Source: JACRLW01 sp046349595
GTDB taxonomy: Bacteria > Planctomycetota > UBA1135 > UBA2386
Direction: 5' to 3'
Assembly: GCA_046349595.1 (NCBI GenBank)
Contig: JAXMCA010000001.1
Span: 558,001 to 622,000, forward strand
Length of the DNA: 64,000 nucleotides
In this document: positions 52,269-60,374 of the stretch, piece by piece
How the letters are laid out: each line of letters starts with the position of its first letter
Position numbering within the stretch: position 1 is the stretch's first letter
Made by a program: the position numbers and the translations under genes
The notes under the pieces: model-generated
What the model was told of the DNA's origin: nothing
Databases searched by the model: none
Seen by the model: only the letters and a program-made list of their open reading frames with translations

Positions 52269-53435
52269 ATGGTCGTGCGCGTCGGGCGGTTCGGTGCGGG
52301 CGAGGCAGCGACGGCGGCGCCGTCGCGTGCACACGCGTGGATCGAGGTCGACCTCGGCGCGCTGCGGCGCAACATCGCCATCCTGCGCGGTGGTCTGCCG
52401 CGTAGCTGTAAGCTGATCGCGGTGGTGAAGGGCGATGCCTACGGGCACGGTGCCGTCGCCGTGGCGAAGGTCGCGGTCGAGTGCGGGGCTGCGGCGCTCG
52501 CGGTCGCCAACGCCTTCGAGGGCGCGGAGCTGCGCGCCGCGGGGATCACGGCGCCGATCCTGGTGATCGGACCCAGCACACGCGACGAGTTCCCGCTGCT
52601 CCTCGCGCATGGGCTGGTGCCGGCGCTCGCCGACCTCGACAGCGCGCAGCGCCTCGATCGCATGGCCTCGGAGCCCTTCGCGGTGCAGGTCGAGGTCGAC
52701 ACCGGATTGCGGCGTCATGGCGTGGATGCGCGCGATGCGGTCGCACTGGTGCATGCGGTGACGGCGCTCCCGCGACTGCGTCTGCTCGGGACCTACACGC
52801 ACTTCGCGTCGATCGGCCCGGCCGACGTCGATCTCGCCCGCGGGCAGTTCGCGCGCTTCGAAGCCGTGCTGCGCGGACTGCGCCAGGCCGGCCTGCATCC
52901 CCTGGTCCACGCCTGCAACACGCTCGGCTCGGTGCTGGTGCCGGATGCGCACCTCGATGCCGTCCGCATCGGCGGTGGCCTGCACGGACTCGGCGCCACC
53001 TCGCGCAGCCTCGGCCTCACGCCCACGCTCACCCTGAAGTCGCGCGTGGCGCTGGTGCGCAGTGCGTCGCGCGGCGACTGCGTGGGCTACGGCGGCGGGC
53101 ACGTCTGCGTGAGCGACACGCGCCTCGCGGTGCTGCCCTGCGGCTATGCGGACGGCCTCAGCCGCGCGACCTGGACCGGACGCGAGGTCCTGATCCACGG
53201 TCGTCGCGCGCGCATCGCCGGACTGGTCAGCATGAACCAGATCATCGTCGACGTCGGCCGCATCCCCGAGCCGGTCGCGGCGGGGGACGAGGTGGTGTTG
53301 CTCGGTGCGCAGGGTGAGCAGCGGGTGCGCGCGGAGGAGGGACTGCCGGCGGGTGCGTCGTCGTACGAGGTGACCACGCTGCTGCATCCCGCGTTGCCGC
53401 GCATGTGGCACGACGCTTCACAGCGCCTGCCGTGA
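52269..53435 (+). CDS. alr: alanine racemase
   Basis: Alr interconverts L- and D-alanine with pyridoxal phosphate, supplying D-Ala for peptidoglycan. The 388-residue protein has WIEVDLGALRRNI, the PLP lysine motif LIAVVKGDAYGHGAV (Lys in VVKGDAYGHG), VEVDTGLRRHG, LGTYTHFASI, the phosphate-binding VRIGGGLHG, the second-base region CVGYGGGHV with the catalytic tyrosine, and VSMNQIIVDV near the end. The presence of alr fits the view that Planctomycetota do make peptidoglycan. ATG 52269 starts 20 residues before the barrel. Confidence 0.95.
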   Translation: MVVRVGRFGAGEAATAAPSRAHAWIEVDLGALRRNIAILRGGLPRSCKLIAVVKGDAYGHGAVAVAKVAVECGAAALAVANAFEGAELRAAGITAPILVIGPSTRDEFPLLLAHGLVPALADLDSAQRLDRMASEPFAVQVEVDTGLRRHGVDARDAVALVHAVTALPRLRLLGTYTHFASIGPADVDLARGQFARFEAVLRGLRQAGLHPLVHACNTLGSVLVPDAHLDAVRIGGGLHGLGATSRSLGLTPTLTLKSRVALVRSASRGDCVGYGGGHVCVSDTRLAVLPCGYADGLSRATWTGREVLIHGRRARIAGLVSMNQIIVDVGRIPEPVAAGDEVVLLGAQGEQRVRAEEGLPAGASSYEVTTLLHPALPRMWHDASQRLP

Positions 53436-53489
53436 CGCGCGGGGGTGGGGCTCGTCGCACGCGGAGCTGCGTGGCATCATCCCGCCACG

Positions 53490-55292
53490 ATGGATCCGGG
53501 GTCGCAGTTTCCGGTGCACGCCGCGGTGCGTCCGCGCGTCCTGGTCGAGGGCAGCAGCACGCCGCAGCGACTCGACGAACTCGTCCGTGAGTGCCTGGAT
53601 CAGGGTTCGCGACGCGTTCTGTGGCTGATTGGGGCGCGTGGCAGCGGCAAGACCACGGCCCTGCGACACCTCGCCGCGGTGCTTCCCGACGAAGCGCGTC
53701 TGCGGTTGATCGACGACGGACCGACGATCCGCACCGGAGCCGAGGATGGGCCGTCGGATTCCGGCGTCGTGGTGGTGGCCGCGAGGAGTGCTCCGCGCGA
53801 GGAGGTGAAGGTCACGCGATGTCGGCTCATGGCGTGGGACGACGACGACTGCCTCGACTACCTGGTGCATCACCGTCGCGAGAGCGCGACGAATGCCTTC
53901 GCTCGCTGGCGTGCGACTGGACAGCCGCATGACCTCGCCCGCTCGCCTCGTCTCTGCGCTGCCGTGCTGCAGTTGCTCGCCGAGGACGATGCGATTCCGG
54001 ACGCGCTGGCGGCGATCGATGTCGCTGCATTGCGTCGTCATGGTGCCGAACGCTTCGAAAGCATGCGCTACCTCGCCTTGCTGCGGCATCTGAAGGTCCG
54101 GTATCTGGCGACGATGTTCGACACGCACGAGGTTGCGGATTGGTTCGTGTCGGAGTCCGTGCGTGCGCGTTGGGCGGCGGCCTTCCTCGTCGAGGCCCTG
54201 GAGTCGGACTGGGCCTTCAACCTCCTCATGCTGCGGCCGGATGCCTCGCTGCTCGCCGACGCCGGGAGGCTGTTGTGCGATCAGCCCGAGCGCCGGCGTC
54301 GCCTCCTCGAGCGGAACTCCTGCATCGAGCGGGAGCGGCTCGCCTGGTGGCTGATGGTCCTCAATCGATCCTTGCCCGGCTTCCGTCCGCCGTTGGCCGA
54401 GATCACCGACCTGGAGGGCGCGATCCTGCCCGGAATCGACGTCTCCGGGGTGGTGTTCCGCGGTGGACTGCGTGATTGCGATCTCCAGCACGCGTGCATG
54501 CGTGGCGCCGATCTCGGTGGAGTGCGAGCGGTCGATCTGGTGCTGAGGAAGATCGACGGCGTGGGTCTCATTGCGACGGGTGCCGAGCTGGTGCGCGTCG
54601 AATTGCGAGGCGCTTCTCTCGACAATTCGAACCTGCGCCATGTCCGGATGCTCGAGGTTCGGCTCGACGGCGCATCGCTTCGGGGAGCCGACCTCACCGG
54701 CGCGAACCTGTCCGGTGCGACCTTGGTGAACGCGGACCTGCGCGAATGCATCGCGGTAGGTGCGGATCTCGCCGGTCTCGATCTTCGTGGGGCGCTGTTG
54801 GACCGGGGGCGTTTCGACAGCGCCGATCTCTCTCGCGCCCGTCTCTCCCAGAAGCAACTCCGCGGATTCCAAGCCGAGGACAGCAACCTGCAAGGTGCCG
54901 ATCTGACGGCGAGCTCGTGCTCCTTCGCGCGCCTGCGTGGCGCCTCGTTGGGCGGTGCTCGTCTCGCCCTGCTCGACGCGGAGGGCGCGGACCTCCGCGA
55001 CGTCGACCTGCGCGGCGCGAGCTTCCACCTGGGCTCGTCGCGCAGTGGCCTCGTGCACTCCGATCTCGCCAGCGAAGGCACCCGCACCGGCTTCTGCACC
55101 GACGAGGCCTTGGAGGACTCCTTCATGGCGCCCGAGGCGGTGCGCAAGGCGAACCTGCGCGGCGCGGATCTGCGCGGCGCCCGCATCGAGGGCACCGACT
55201 TCTACCTCGTCGATCTGCGCGAGGCGCGGCTCGACGATGGGCAACGCGACTGGCTGCGGCGCTGCAGGGCGATCCTCGATCCCCCGCGTTGA
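53490..55292 (+). CDS. P-loop NTPase with pentapeptide repeats
   Basis: A 600-residue protein. A Walker A motif GARGSGKTT is at residues 48-56, inside a small NTPase-like domain (VLWLIGARGSGKTTALRHL ... VVVVAARSAPRE) with a helical region to about residue 300. From about 305 to the end are dozens of pentapeptide repeats A(D/N)LXX (GADLGG, GASLDNSNLRHV, GASLRGADLTGANLSGATLV, GADLRDVDLRGASF), forming a right-handed beta-helix. STAND-type NTPases with repeat sensors are often signalling or defence proteins; here the NTPase is short, so the class is uncertain. ATG 53490 has TGGCAT ending 12 bases upstream. No membrane segment or signal peptide. Confidence 0.82.
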   Translation: MDPGSQFPVHAAVRPRVLVEGSSTPQRLDELVRECLDQGSRRVLWLIGARGSGKTTALRHLAAVLPDEARLRLIDDGPTIRTGAEDGPSDSGVVVVAARSAPREEVKVTRCRLMAWDDDDCLDYLVHHRRESATNAFARWRATGQPHDLARSPRLCAAVLQLLAEDDAIPDALAAIDVAALRRHGAERFESMRYLALLRHLKVRYLATMFDTHEVADWFVSESVRARWAAAFLVEALESDWAFNLLMLRPDASLLADAGRLLCDQPERRRRLLERNSCIERERLAWWLMVLNRSLPGFRPPLAEITDLEGAILPGIDVSGVVFRGGLRDCDLQHACMRGADLGGVRAVDLVLRKIDGVGLIATGAELVRVELRGASLDNSNLRHVRMLEVRLDGASLRGADLTGANLSGATLVNADLRECIAVGADLAGLDLRGALLDRGRFDSADLSRARLSQKQLRGFQAEDSNLQGADLTASSCSFARLRGASLGGARLALLDAEGADLRDVDLRGASFHLGSSRSGLVHSDLASEGTRTGFCTDEALEDSFMAPEAVRKANLRGADLRGARIEGTDFYLVDLREARLDDGQRDWLRRCRAILDPPR

Positions 55293-55307
55293 GCGCGACG
55301 TCGCCCT

Positions 55308-56015
55308 TCAGCTCGTCTGCGTCGGAAGGGCACCCGCGACCCGCCCCGGCTGCAGATCCGCGAGCAGCGCGAGCACGCGCTTGCGGATCGGCAGCAGCAG
55401 CGGGTTCGCGGCGAGCTTGATGCCGCGCGAGACGATGTCGACGGTGTGCTCGATCAGGGCGCGCGTCTGCGCGCGGTCGGCGGACTCGTCGTGGATCCAG
55501 TACAGCAGGATGCCCATGCTGTAGGTCCACAGCAGCGTCGGCAGCTCCTTCCGGATCGCCTTGGGGATCCGCACACCGCAGTCCTTCAGCACCTCCGCGA
55601 ACAGCTCCTCACCCTCGCGACGGATCGCCGCCGACGCGGGGTGGAAGGGGTTGAGCGGACTCTTCGGATCGGCCGCGCTGCGGAACATCAGCGCGCTGAA
55701 GTGGTGGTAGGGCTCGATCACCTCGAGCTTGGCGAGCATCACCCCGCGCAGACGCGCGTGGAGGCTGTGCTCCCTGCCGAGCACCGGCGCGGACGCGGCG
55801 ACGTGTGCATCGTGGACCTCCTGGTAGAAGGCCTGCAGCAGGAGGTCCTTGCTGGCGAAGTAATAGTAGGCGTTGCCGAGCGACACGCCGGCCGCCTCCG
55901 CCACCGCGCGCATCGTGGTCGCCTCGTAGCCGTCGCGGCGGAACAGCTCGAGCGCCGCCTGCACGATGCGCTGCTTGGTGAGGTCACTCTTGCGGGGCGT
56001 GGCCGGCGCGCTCAT
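55308..56015 (-). CDS. TetR family transcriptional regulator
   Basis: A 235-residue repressor-type regulator. The N-terminal helix-turn-helix domain is typical (TKQRIVQAALELFRRDGYEA, TTMRAVAEAAGVSLGNAYYYFASKDLLLQAF), and the C-terminal ligand-binding domain is helical. The effector is unknown. It is the last gene of a minus-strand operon with a DUF393 gene (32-base overlap) and a membrane protein gene; two TGAACGCGTTCA palindromes upstream of the first gene are the probable operators, so the operon is likely autoregulated. ATG 56015 starts the protein. Confidence 0.93.
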   Translation of the reverse strand: MSAPATPRKSDLTKQRIVQAALELFRRDGYEATTMRAVAEAAGVSLGNAYYYFASKDLLLQAFYQEVHDAHVAASAPVLGREHSLHARLRGVMLAKLEVIEPYHHFSALMFRSAADPKSPLNPFHPASAAIRREGEELFAEVLKDCGVRIPKAIRKELPTLLWTYSMGILLYWIHDESADRAQTRALIEHTVDIVSRGIKLAANPLLLPIRKRVLALLADLQPGRVAGALPTQTS

Positions 56016-56415
56016 CGGCGGCGAAGCTACCCTCGGCGATCGGGGACCTGAAGCTCTTGGTGCGCGCCGCGAAGCCGGCGACGAGCGCGAACAGACGCTC
56101 GGCCCACGGACGCCATGCCTCCGACGCGAGGCGCAGCGACCAGGGCCGGTAACGCCGCAGCGCCCACAGGCAGATCAGCCACGCGTTGGTGCCGTGGTAG
56201 ACCGCGCCGTCGGATGCGGTGACGGTGACCTGCTCGAGCAGCGCGGCGGGCGTCAGCAGACAACCCCGCCCCTGCGCCGCCTGGGCCGCGACGCAGTGCA
56301 GCGGCAGGTACTTCGGCTGGCGCTGCAGCCACGCTGCGACGCGGCGGCAGAACGCGCAGTCGGCGTCGAACCAGACCGTCAGCTCGAGGTCGGCGTCGTC
56401 CATGGCCGCATGCAC
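55984..56415 (-). CDS. DUF393 (DCC) thiol-disulfide oxidoreductase-like protein
   Basis: A 143-residue protein of the DCC/DUF393 family, named after the DxxCxxC-type motif, present here as TVWFDADCAFCRRVAAWL. The cysteine pair suggests thiol-disulfide exchange; the substrate is unknown. The start is taken as GTG 56415, seven bases after AGGAGG; both the Shine-Dalgarno and the GTG belong to the 150-bp repeat that fills the gap to the upstream gene. ATG 56403, four codons on, is an alternative. The 3' end overlaps the TetR gene by 32 bases, so these are coupled. Confidence 0.8.
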   Translation of the reverse strand: MHAAMDDADLELTVWFDADCAFCRRVAAWLQRQPKYLPLHCVAAQAAQGRGCLLTPAALLEQVTVTASDGAVYHGTNAWLICLWALRRYRPWSLRLASEAWRPWAERLFALVAGFAARTKSFRSPIAEGSFAADERAGHAPQE

Positions 56416-56562
56416 AGCGCGGCCTCCTGCCTCAACCGAAGGGGTGCGGCTCGCTTCGTTCACCGCACCCCGAGGCACTCGGCCGCGCTGTCGGTCCTGC
56501 TGGCATCGACTGCTCCCGAGAATCCGCGCGTGCCGCGCGAATCCTCCGGAGTCGTAGATCAG
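56413..56562 (-). repeat. 150-bp intergenic repeat, copy B (stop-to-GTG element)
   Basis: Read on the minus strand it matches 36374-36523 with five or six differences. It begins with the TGA stop of the membrane protein gene (56561-56559) and ends with the GTG start of the DUF393 gene (56415-56413), so it fills the whole gap and supplies AGGAGG at 56428-56423. The hairpins are conserved; one end of the first stem is shifted but remains paired. Confidence 0.85.
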
Positions 56563-56969
56563 GGTGCCTGCGGCGCCGGCGGCGGGAGCATCGCATCGGG
56601 GCGCACCGGCCGCGGCGCGCGCTCGTTGCGCTTGCTCGCCCGGATGCGGCTGAAGACGTAGAGGTTGAAGAAGTGCATGCCGCCGAGCACGACCAGCACG
56701 AAGCCGACCTTGTTCGACAGGTTCTCGAAACCCTGGGTCGCGCTGGCCACCGGCGCGGCGAGCTTCAAGGCCAGCGAGATGTAGCCGAAGTTGATCAGGT
56801 AGAAGCCGACCACCAGCAGGTGGTTGACCGAGTCGGCGAGTTCGGCCCGCTCGCCGAACACGTCGACGAGGAAGGGCCGGCCGTTGCGATGGAGGGTGCG
56901 CCCGACCCAGACGGTCAGGGCCACACTGATGAGCACGTAGACGACGTAGGTGATGAAGGTCGCGTCCAT
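56559..56969 (-). CDS. small integral membrane protein, function unknown
   Basis: A 136-residue protein with about three membrane segments: FITYVVYVLISVALTVWVGR, LLVVGFYLINFGYISLAL and VGFVLVVLGGMHFFNLYVF, and a Pro-rich basic tail (RAPRPVRPDAMLPPPAPQ). No family recognised. ATG 56969 is preceded by AGGA. It is the first gene of the TetR operon; both operator-like palindromes lie 22 and 81 bases upstream of its start. Its stop codon is embedded in the 150-bp repeat. Confidence 0.78.
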   Translation of the reverse strand: MDATFITYVVYVLISVALTVWVGRTLHRNGRPFLVDVFGERAELADSVNHLLVVGFYLINFGYISLALKLAAPVASATQGFENLSNKVGFVLVVLGGMHFFNLYVFSRIRASKRNERAPRPVRPDAMLPPPAPQAP

Positions 56970-56990
56970 GGGGATCCTGCGGGGGCGGTC

Positions 56991-57004
56991 TTGAACGCGT
57001 TCAA
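56991..57004. promoter_or_regulatory. operator-like palindrome 1 (TTGAACGCGTTCAA)
   Basis: A perfect 14-base palindrome 22 bases upstream of the membrane protein gene. Its 12-base core recurs 59 bases farther upstream. The TGAAC...GTTCA half-sites are typical of TetR-type operators, and a TetR gene is in the same operon. Confidence 0.65.
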
Positions 57005-57049
57005 CAATGGGGTCGTGGCCGCGGGATTTCAGGGCTGCCCTGGGTTTCC

Positions 57050-57061
57050 TGAACGCGTTCA
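57050..57061. promoter_or_regulatory. operator-like palindrome 2 (TGAACGCGTTCA)
   Basis: A perfect 12-base palindrome identical to the core of the site at 56991-57004. A further short palindrome, AGGGCTGCCCT, lies between them at 57031-57041. It lies 97 bases from the divergent sigma-factor gene, so both directions could be controlled. Confidence 0.65.
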
Positions 57062-57157
57062 AGAAGCGGGAAGGGGCGACCCTCCTCGCGCTGCCTCCGG
57101 GGCGCCGGTTCGGGAGGGGCGGGAACGCGCGCGCCGGGCGCGGTGTTGAATGCGCCG

Positions 57158-60100
57158 ATGACCGGCGGTGCCCCGCACCCGATCGACGAGTTGCTGCGCC
57201 ACGCAGGATTCCTGCGCGAGCTGGCGCGGGATCTCTGTGCCGACGCGACCCTGGCCGACGACCTGGTCCAGGAGGTCTGGCTGCACAGTCTGCGGCGTCC
57301 CCCCGTGCACCACTCTTCGCTGCGCGGCTGGCTGGCGACTCTCGCGCGCCGTCTGGCATCGAATCAGCGACGGGGCGAGCGTCGACGCATCGTGCGGGAC
57401 GCGGCCGCCGACCCCCGGGAGCCGGTGCCGACCCCCGAACTGGTCGTCGCGCGCGAACAGATCCGCGAGCGGCTGGTGGGCGCGGTCCTCGCCCTCGACG
57501 CCCCATTCCGCGATGCCCTGCTGCTGCGCTACTACGAGGGCATCGAGCCCAAGGAGATCGCCCGCCGCCTGCGGATCCCCGCTGCGACGGTGCGGACCCG
57601 CATCAAGCGTGGACTCGACAAGCTCCGGCTGGAACTCGACACGCGCCACGGCGGCGATCGCAGCGAGTGGGTCGGAGCCTTGGCGCTCGTCGCCTCCTCC
57701 TCCGGTCCGACTTCGCTCGGCGCCGCATCCGTCCTGATCACGATGAAGAAGCTGCTCGTCGCTGTCGCTGCCGTGGTGCTCGTCGCCGTGCTGGTCGAAC
57801 TGCGCATCGCGGATGCGCCGACCTCGGATCCACCGGTTGCACCCCGCGGGAGAGCGATCGCTTCGGACTCCTCGATCGGCACCGGCACAGCGGAGCCGAC
57901 CGTGAGCGACGGCGACGCGCGGACGACGGTTGCGACCTCGCCCCCGCCCGCCTCCGACCTCCAGCCACGCGTGTTCCCCGCCGAACGCGGTGTCGGCGCG
58001 GTGCACGGCGTGCTGGTCGAGGAGGACGGGGCCTTCTGCTCCGACGTCGAGGTGCGCTGGCGCCCGCGGACCGGTCATTTCCCACCCGGCATGTCGATCC
58101 GTGACGACCGCGGCGAGGGTGCTTCGGTGCGAACCGGTGCACACGGCGAGTTCGCGTTCGCCTCCCTGCCTCGCGGGCCGATCCAACTCGAAGCGCGACG
58201 AGACGGTGCGCTCGCGCAGGCCCAGGTCGTGGTCGATGCTCTCGATCCGCTCGTGACCCTCGTCCTCGCGGCTGCGCAGGGCCGTGGTGACGACCTGCGT
58301 CTGCTCGTCGTCGACGGGGCAGGCGTGGCCGTGCCGGGCGCCTCGGTCCAGGTCTTCGCGTGGTCGACGCGCAGTGTGGAAGTCGATGCCGCGGAGCGCT
58401 CGCGCGAGCGACCGCTGTGCAGCGGGATCTCCGATGCACAGGGCTTCTTCGGCGTGAAGGGTGCGGCGATCGATTCGGGGGTCGCGGTCGCCTCGAGCGC
58501 CGATGGCCGCGTCGGCAGCGTGTCGCTGTGGAACCCGCGCGGCGGCACGCAGGAGATCCGCGTGACCCTCGGAGCTCCCGGGACGATCCGCGGTGAGATC
58601 CGAGGCGTGTCGGCCGAAGACCTGCGTGGCGCGGAGTTCGCACTCCATCAACTCGCCAGCTTCGAACCCTACTACACCTCCGGAGGTCGACGCATCGCGG
58701 TCGCTCTCGACGGCACGCACTTCGAACTCGTCGCCCTGCCCGCCGGAACCTACGGCCTCACGCTCGATGCTCCGCATCGCGATCCGGGTGGCGTGCGTCT
58801 GCTGACCAATCCGGCGATGTGGGGGAGCGACCCGATGCCGAACTCGATCGACATGCCGCGCGTGGAGGTGAAGCCCGGCGCCGTGTCCGAGCTCGACCTG
58901 CGTGCCACGGTCGCCGGCGCGATCCGCGGCGAGGTCCGCTGCGCGGGCCGACCCGTCGCCGGTGTTCGCGTGCACGCGGTGCTCGCACCGGCGACATCCA
59001 ACTTCCCCGATGGCTTGTTGGTGCGCGGCGTTCCCCTGTGGCGCCTCGACACGCCCTACGAGAACGCTCCGCACAATCCCGTCTCGCACCGACTCACGCA
59101 GACCGATGCCAACGGGGTCTACGACCTCCGCGGCCTCGCACCCGGCGCCTGGCGCATCGAACTCAGCAGTCCGGCCCTGAGCTGGGACTGCCGCAGCGGT
59201 GTGGTGGTTGCCGACGGCGAGTCGGTCGCACTCCGCCACGATCTCGAGGAAGCCGGCGTGCTGCAGGTGGCGACGCTCGACGTCGGCTGGCTCGGCGTGG
59301 TGCGCAAGGGCGACAGCGATCCGCGCATGCTCGCGGTCACGCTCGATTCGATCGTCACCTTCCCCGGACTGCCTGCCGGCGAGTACACGGTCGCCGGTTT
59401 CGGCTCGGATCCGACCGCGGCGCCGCGCGAGGTCGGTGAGGTGACGGTGGTCGCCGGCCGCACCACCTGGGCGGACCTTCGGGATCGCGCCGCGCAGTGC
59501 ATCGTCCGCGGTCGGGTGACCAGCGCAGGGGTGCCCGTCGGCAAGGCGGGCGTCTCGATCTACCCGGCGATGGCGACGACCCGGGACGACGGCCGCTTCG
59601 AGCTCAGACTCGGGCACGAGTTGTGGTTCCGCGACGGCGGGGGCGCGCTGCTCACGGTCGATCGGAACGGAGGCTCCTACCGATTCGTGCCCGCGGTCGC
59701 GGATCCGGTCCGCGACGCGAACGTGGAGCTGGATCTGGGAGCGGACTTCATCGACGTCGAGCTGCGGGACGCGCGCGGGGTGCCCTGCGGCGGGCGCGTC
59801 GAGGTCGATTGGCATCCGCCGGAAGGCCGGATCGGAGAGCTGCGGAGCATGCGCTTCGATCGTCGTGTCGGTGTCGATGGTCGTGTCCGGATCGGCCCCT
59901 TGCCGTCCGGCTTCGTGCACGGAGTGGTCGAGTCGGCCTCGGGGATGCGTCTTCCCGTTCACGTGGAGCTGCCGCGAGCCGAGCCCCTGCGCGTCGTCGG
60001 ACCGGCGAGTGCCGAACTCGACGTGCGTGTGACGCGCGGCGGTGTGGCCGTCGCCGATGCGCGGATCACGACCCGCACCTGGTGCGGAGACGGCGCGCCG

Positions 60101-60304
60101 CCACCGGACACCGAGGCGTGGGGTCAGCAGGTGGTGTGGGGTGCTGGTCGGACCGATCGCGACGGCAGAGCCCGCATGCGGATCGCCGCCGGTGAGGTCC
60201 TGGTGGAGTCCGTGATGGGAGGCTTCTCGCTCCTCGCGCCCGCAAGGCAACGCATCCACATCTCACCGCACGGCAGCGCCGAGGTCGAACTCGTGATCGA
60301 GTGA
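57158..60304 (+). CDS. ECF sigma factor fused to a transmembrane segment and large ectodomain
   Basis: A 1048-residue single chain. Residues ~15-80 are sigma-70 region 2 (LADDLVQEVWLHSLRR, LRGWLATLARRLASNQRRGE) and ~105-160 region 4 with its helix-turn-helix (YEGIEPKEIARRLRIPAATVRTRIKRG). After a short linker a single membrane helix at ~197-213 (LLVAVAAVVLVAVLVEL) leads to about 830 extracytoplasmic residues of carboxypeptidase-regulatory-like beta domains (GVLVEEDGAFCSDVEVRW; GEVRCAGRPVAGVRVHAV; FPGLPAGEYTVAGF). No anti-sigma gene is adjacent, so the ectodomain may itself be the sensor. ATG 57158 is chosen; in-frame TTG 57143 is possible. Fusions of ECF sigmas to sensory domains are known in Planctomycetota; the signal here is unknown. 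Confidence 0.88.
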   Translation: MTGGAPHPIDELLRHAGFLRELARDLCADATLADDLVQEVWLHSLRRPPVHHSSLRGWLATLARRLASNQRRGERRRIVRDAAADPREPVPTPELVVAREQIRERLVGAVLALDAPFRDALLLRYYEGIEPKEIARRLRIPAATVRTRIKRGLDKLRLELDTRHGGDRSEWVGALALVASSSGPTSLGAASVLITMKKLLVAVAAVVLVAVLVELRIADAPTSDPPVAPRGRAIASDSSIGTGTAEPTVSDGDARTTVATSPPPASDLQPRVFPAERGVGAVHGVLVEEDGAFCSDVEVRWRPRTGHFPPGMSIRDDRGEGASVRTGAHGEFAFASLPRGPIQLEARRDGALAQAQVVVDALDPLVTLVLAAAQGRGDDLRLLVVDGAGVAVPGASVQVFAWSTRSVEVDAAERSRERPLCSGISDAQGFFGVKGAAIDSGVAVASSADGRVGSVSLWNPRGGTQEIRVTLGAPGTIRGEIRGVSAEDLRGAEFALHQLASFEPYYTSGGRRIAVALDGTHFELVALPAGTYGLTLDAPHRDPGGVRLLTNPAMWGSDPMPNSIDMPRVEVKPGAVSELDLRATVAGAIRGEVRCAGRPVAGVRVHAVLAPATSNFPDGLLVRGVPLWRLDTPYENAPHNPVSHRLTQTDANGVYDLRGLAPGAWRIELSSPALSWDCRSGVVVADGESVALRHDLEEAGVLQVATLDVGWLGVVRKGDSDPRMLAVTLDSIVTFPGLPAGEYTVAGFGSDPTAAPREVGEVTVVAGRTTWADLRDRAAQCIVRGRVTSAGVPVGKAGVSIYPAMATTRDDGRFELRLGHELWFRDGGGALLTVDRNGGSYRFVPAVADPVRDANVELDLGADFIDVELRDARGVPCGGRVEVDWHPPEGRIGELRSMRFDRRVGVDGRVRIGPLPSGFVHGVVESASGMRLPVHVELPRAEPLRVVGPASAELDVRVTRGGVAVADARITTRTWCGDGAPPPDTEAWGQQVVWGAGRTDRDGRARMRIAAGEVLVESVMGGFSLLAPARQRIHISPHGSAEVELVIE

Positions 60305-60374
60305 GGCGATCCCGCCGGCTGGCATTCGCCCGCAACGGACGCGACACTGCTCCGCCTTCCGAAGCGGACGAGCG

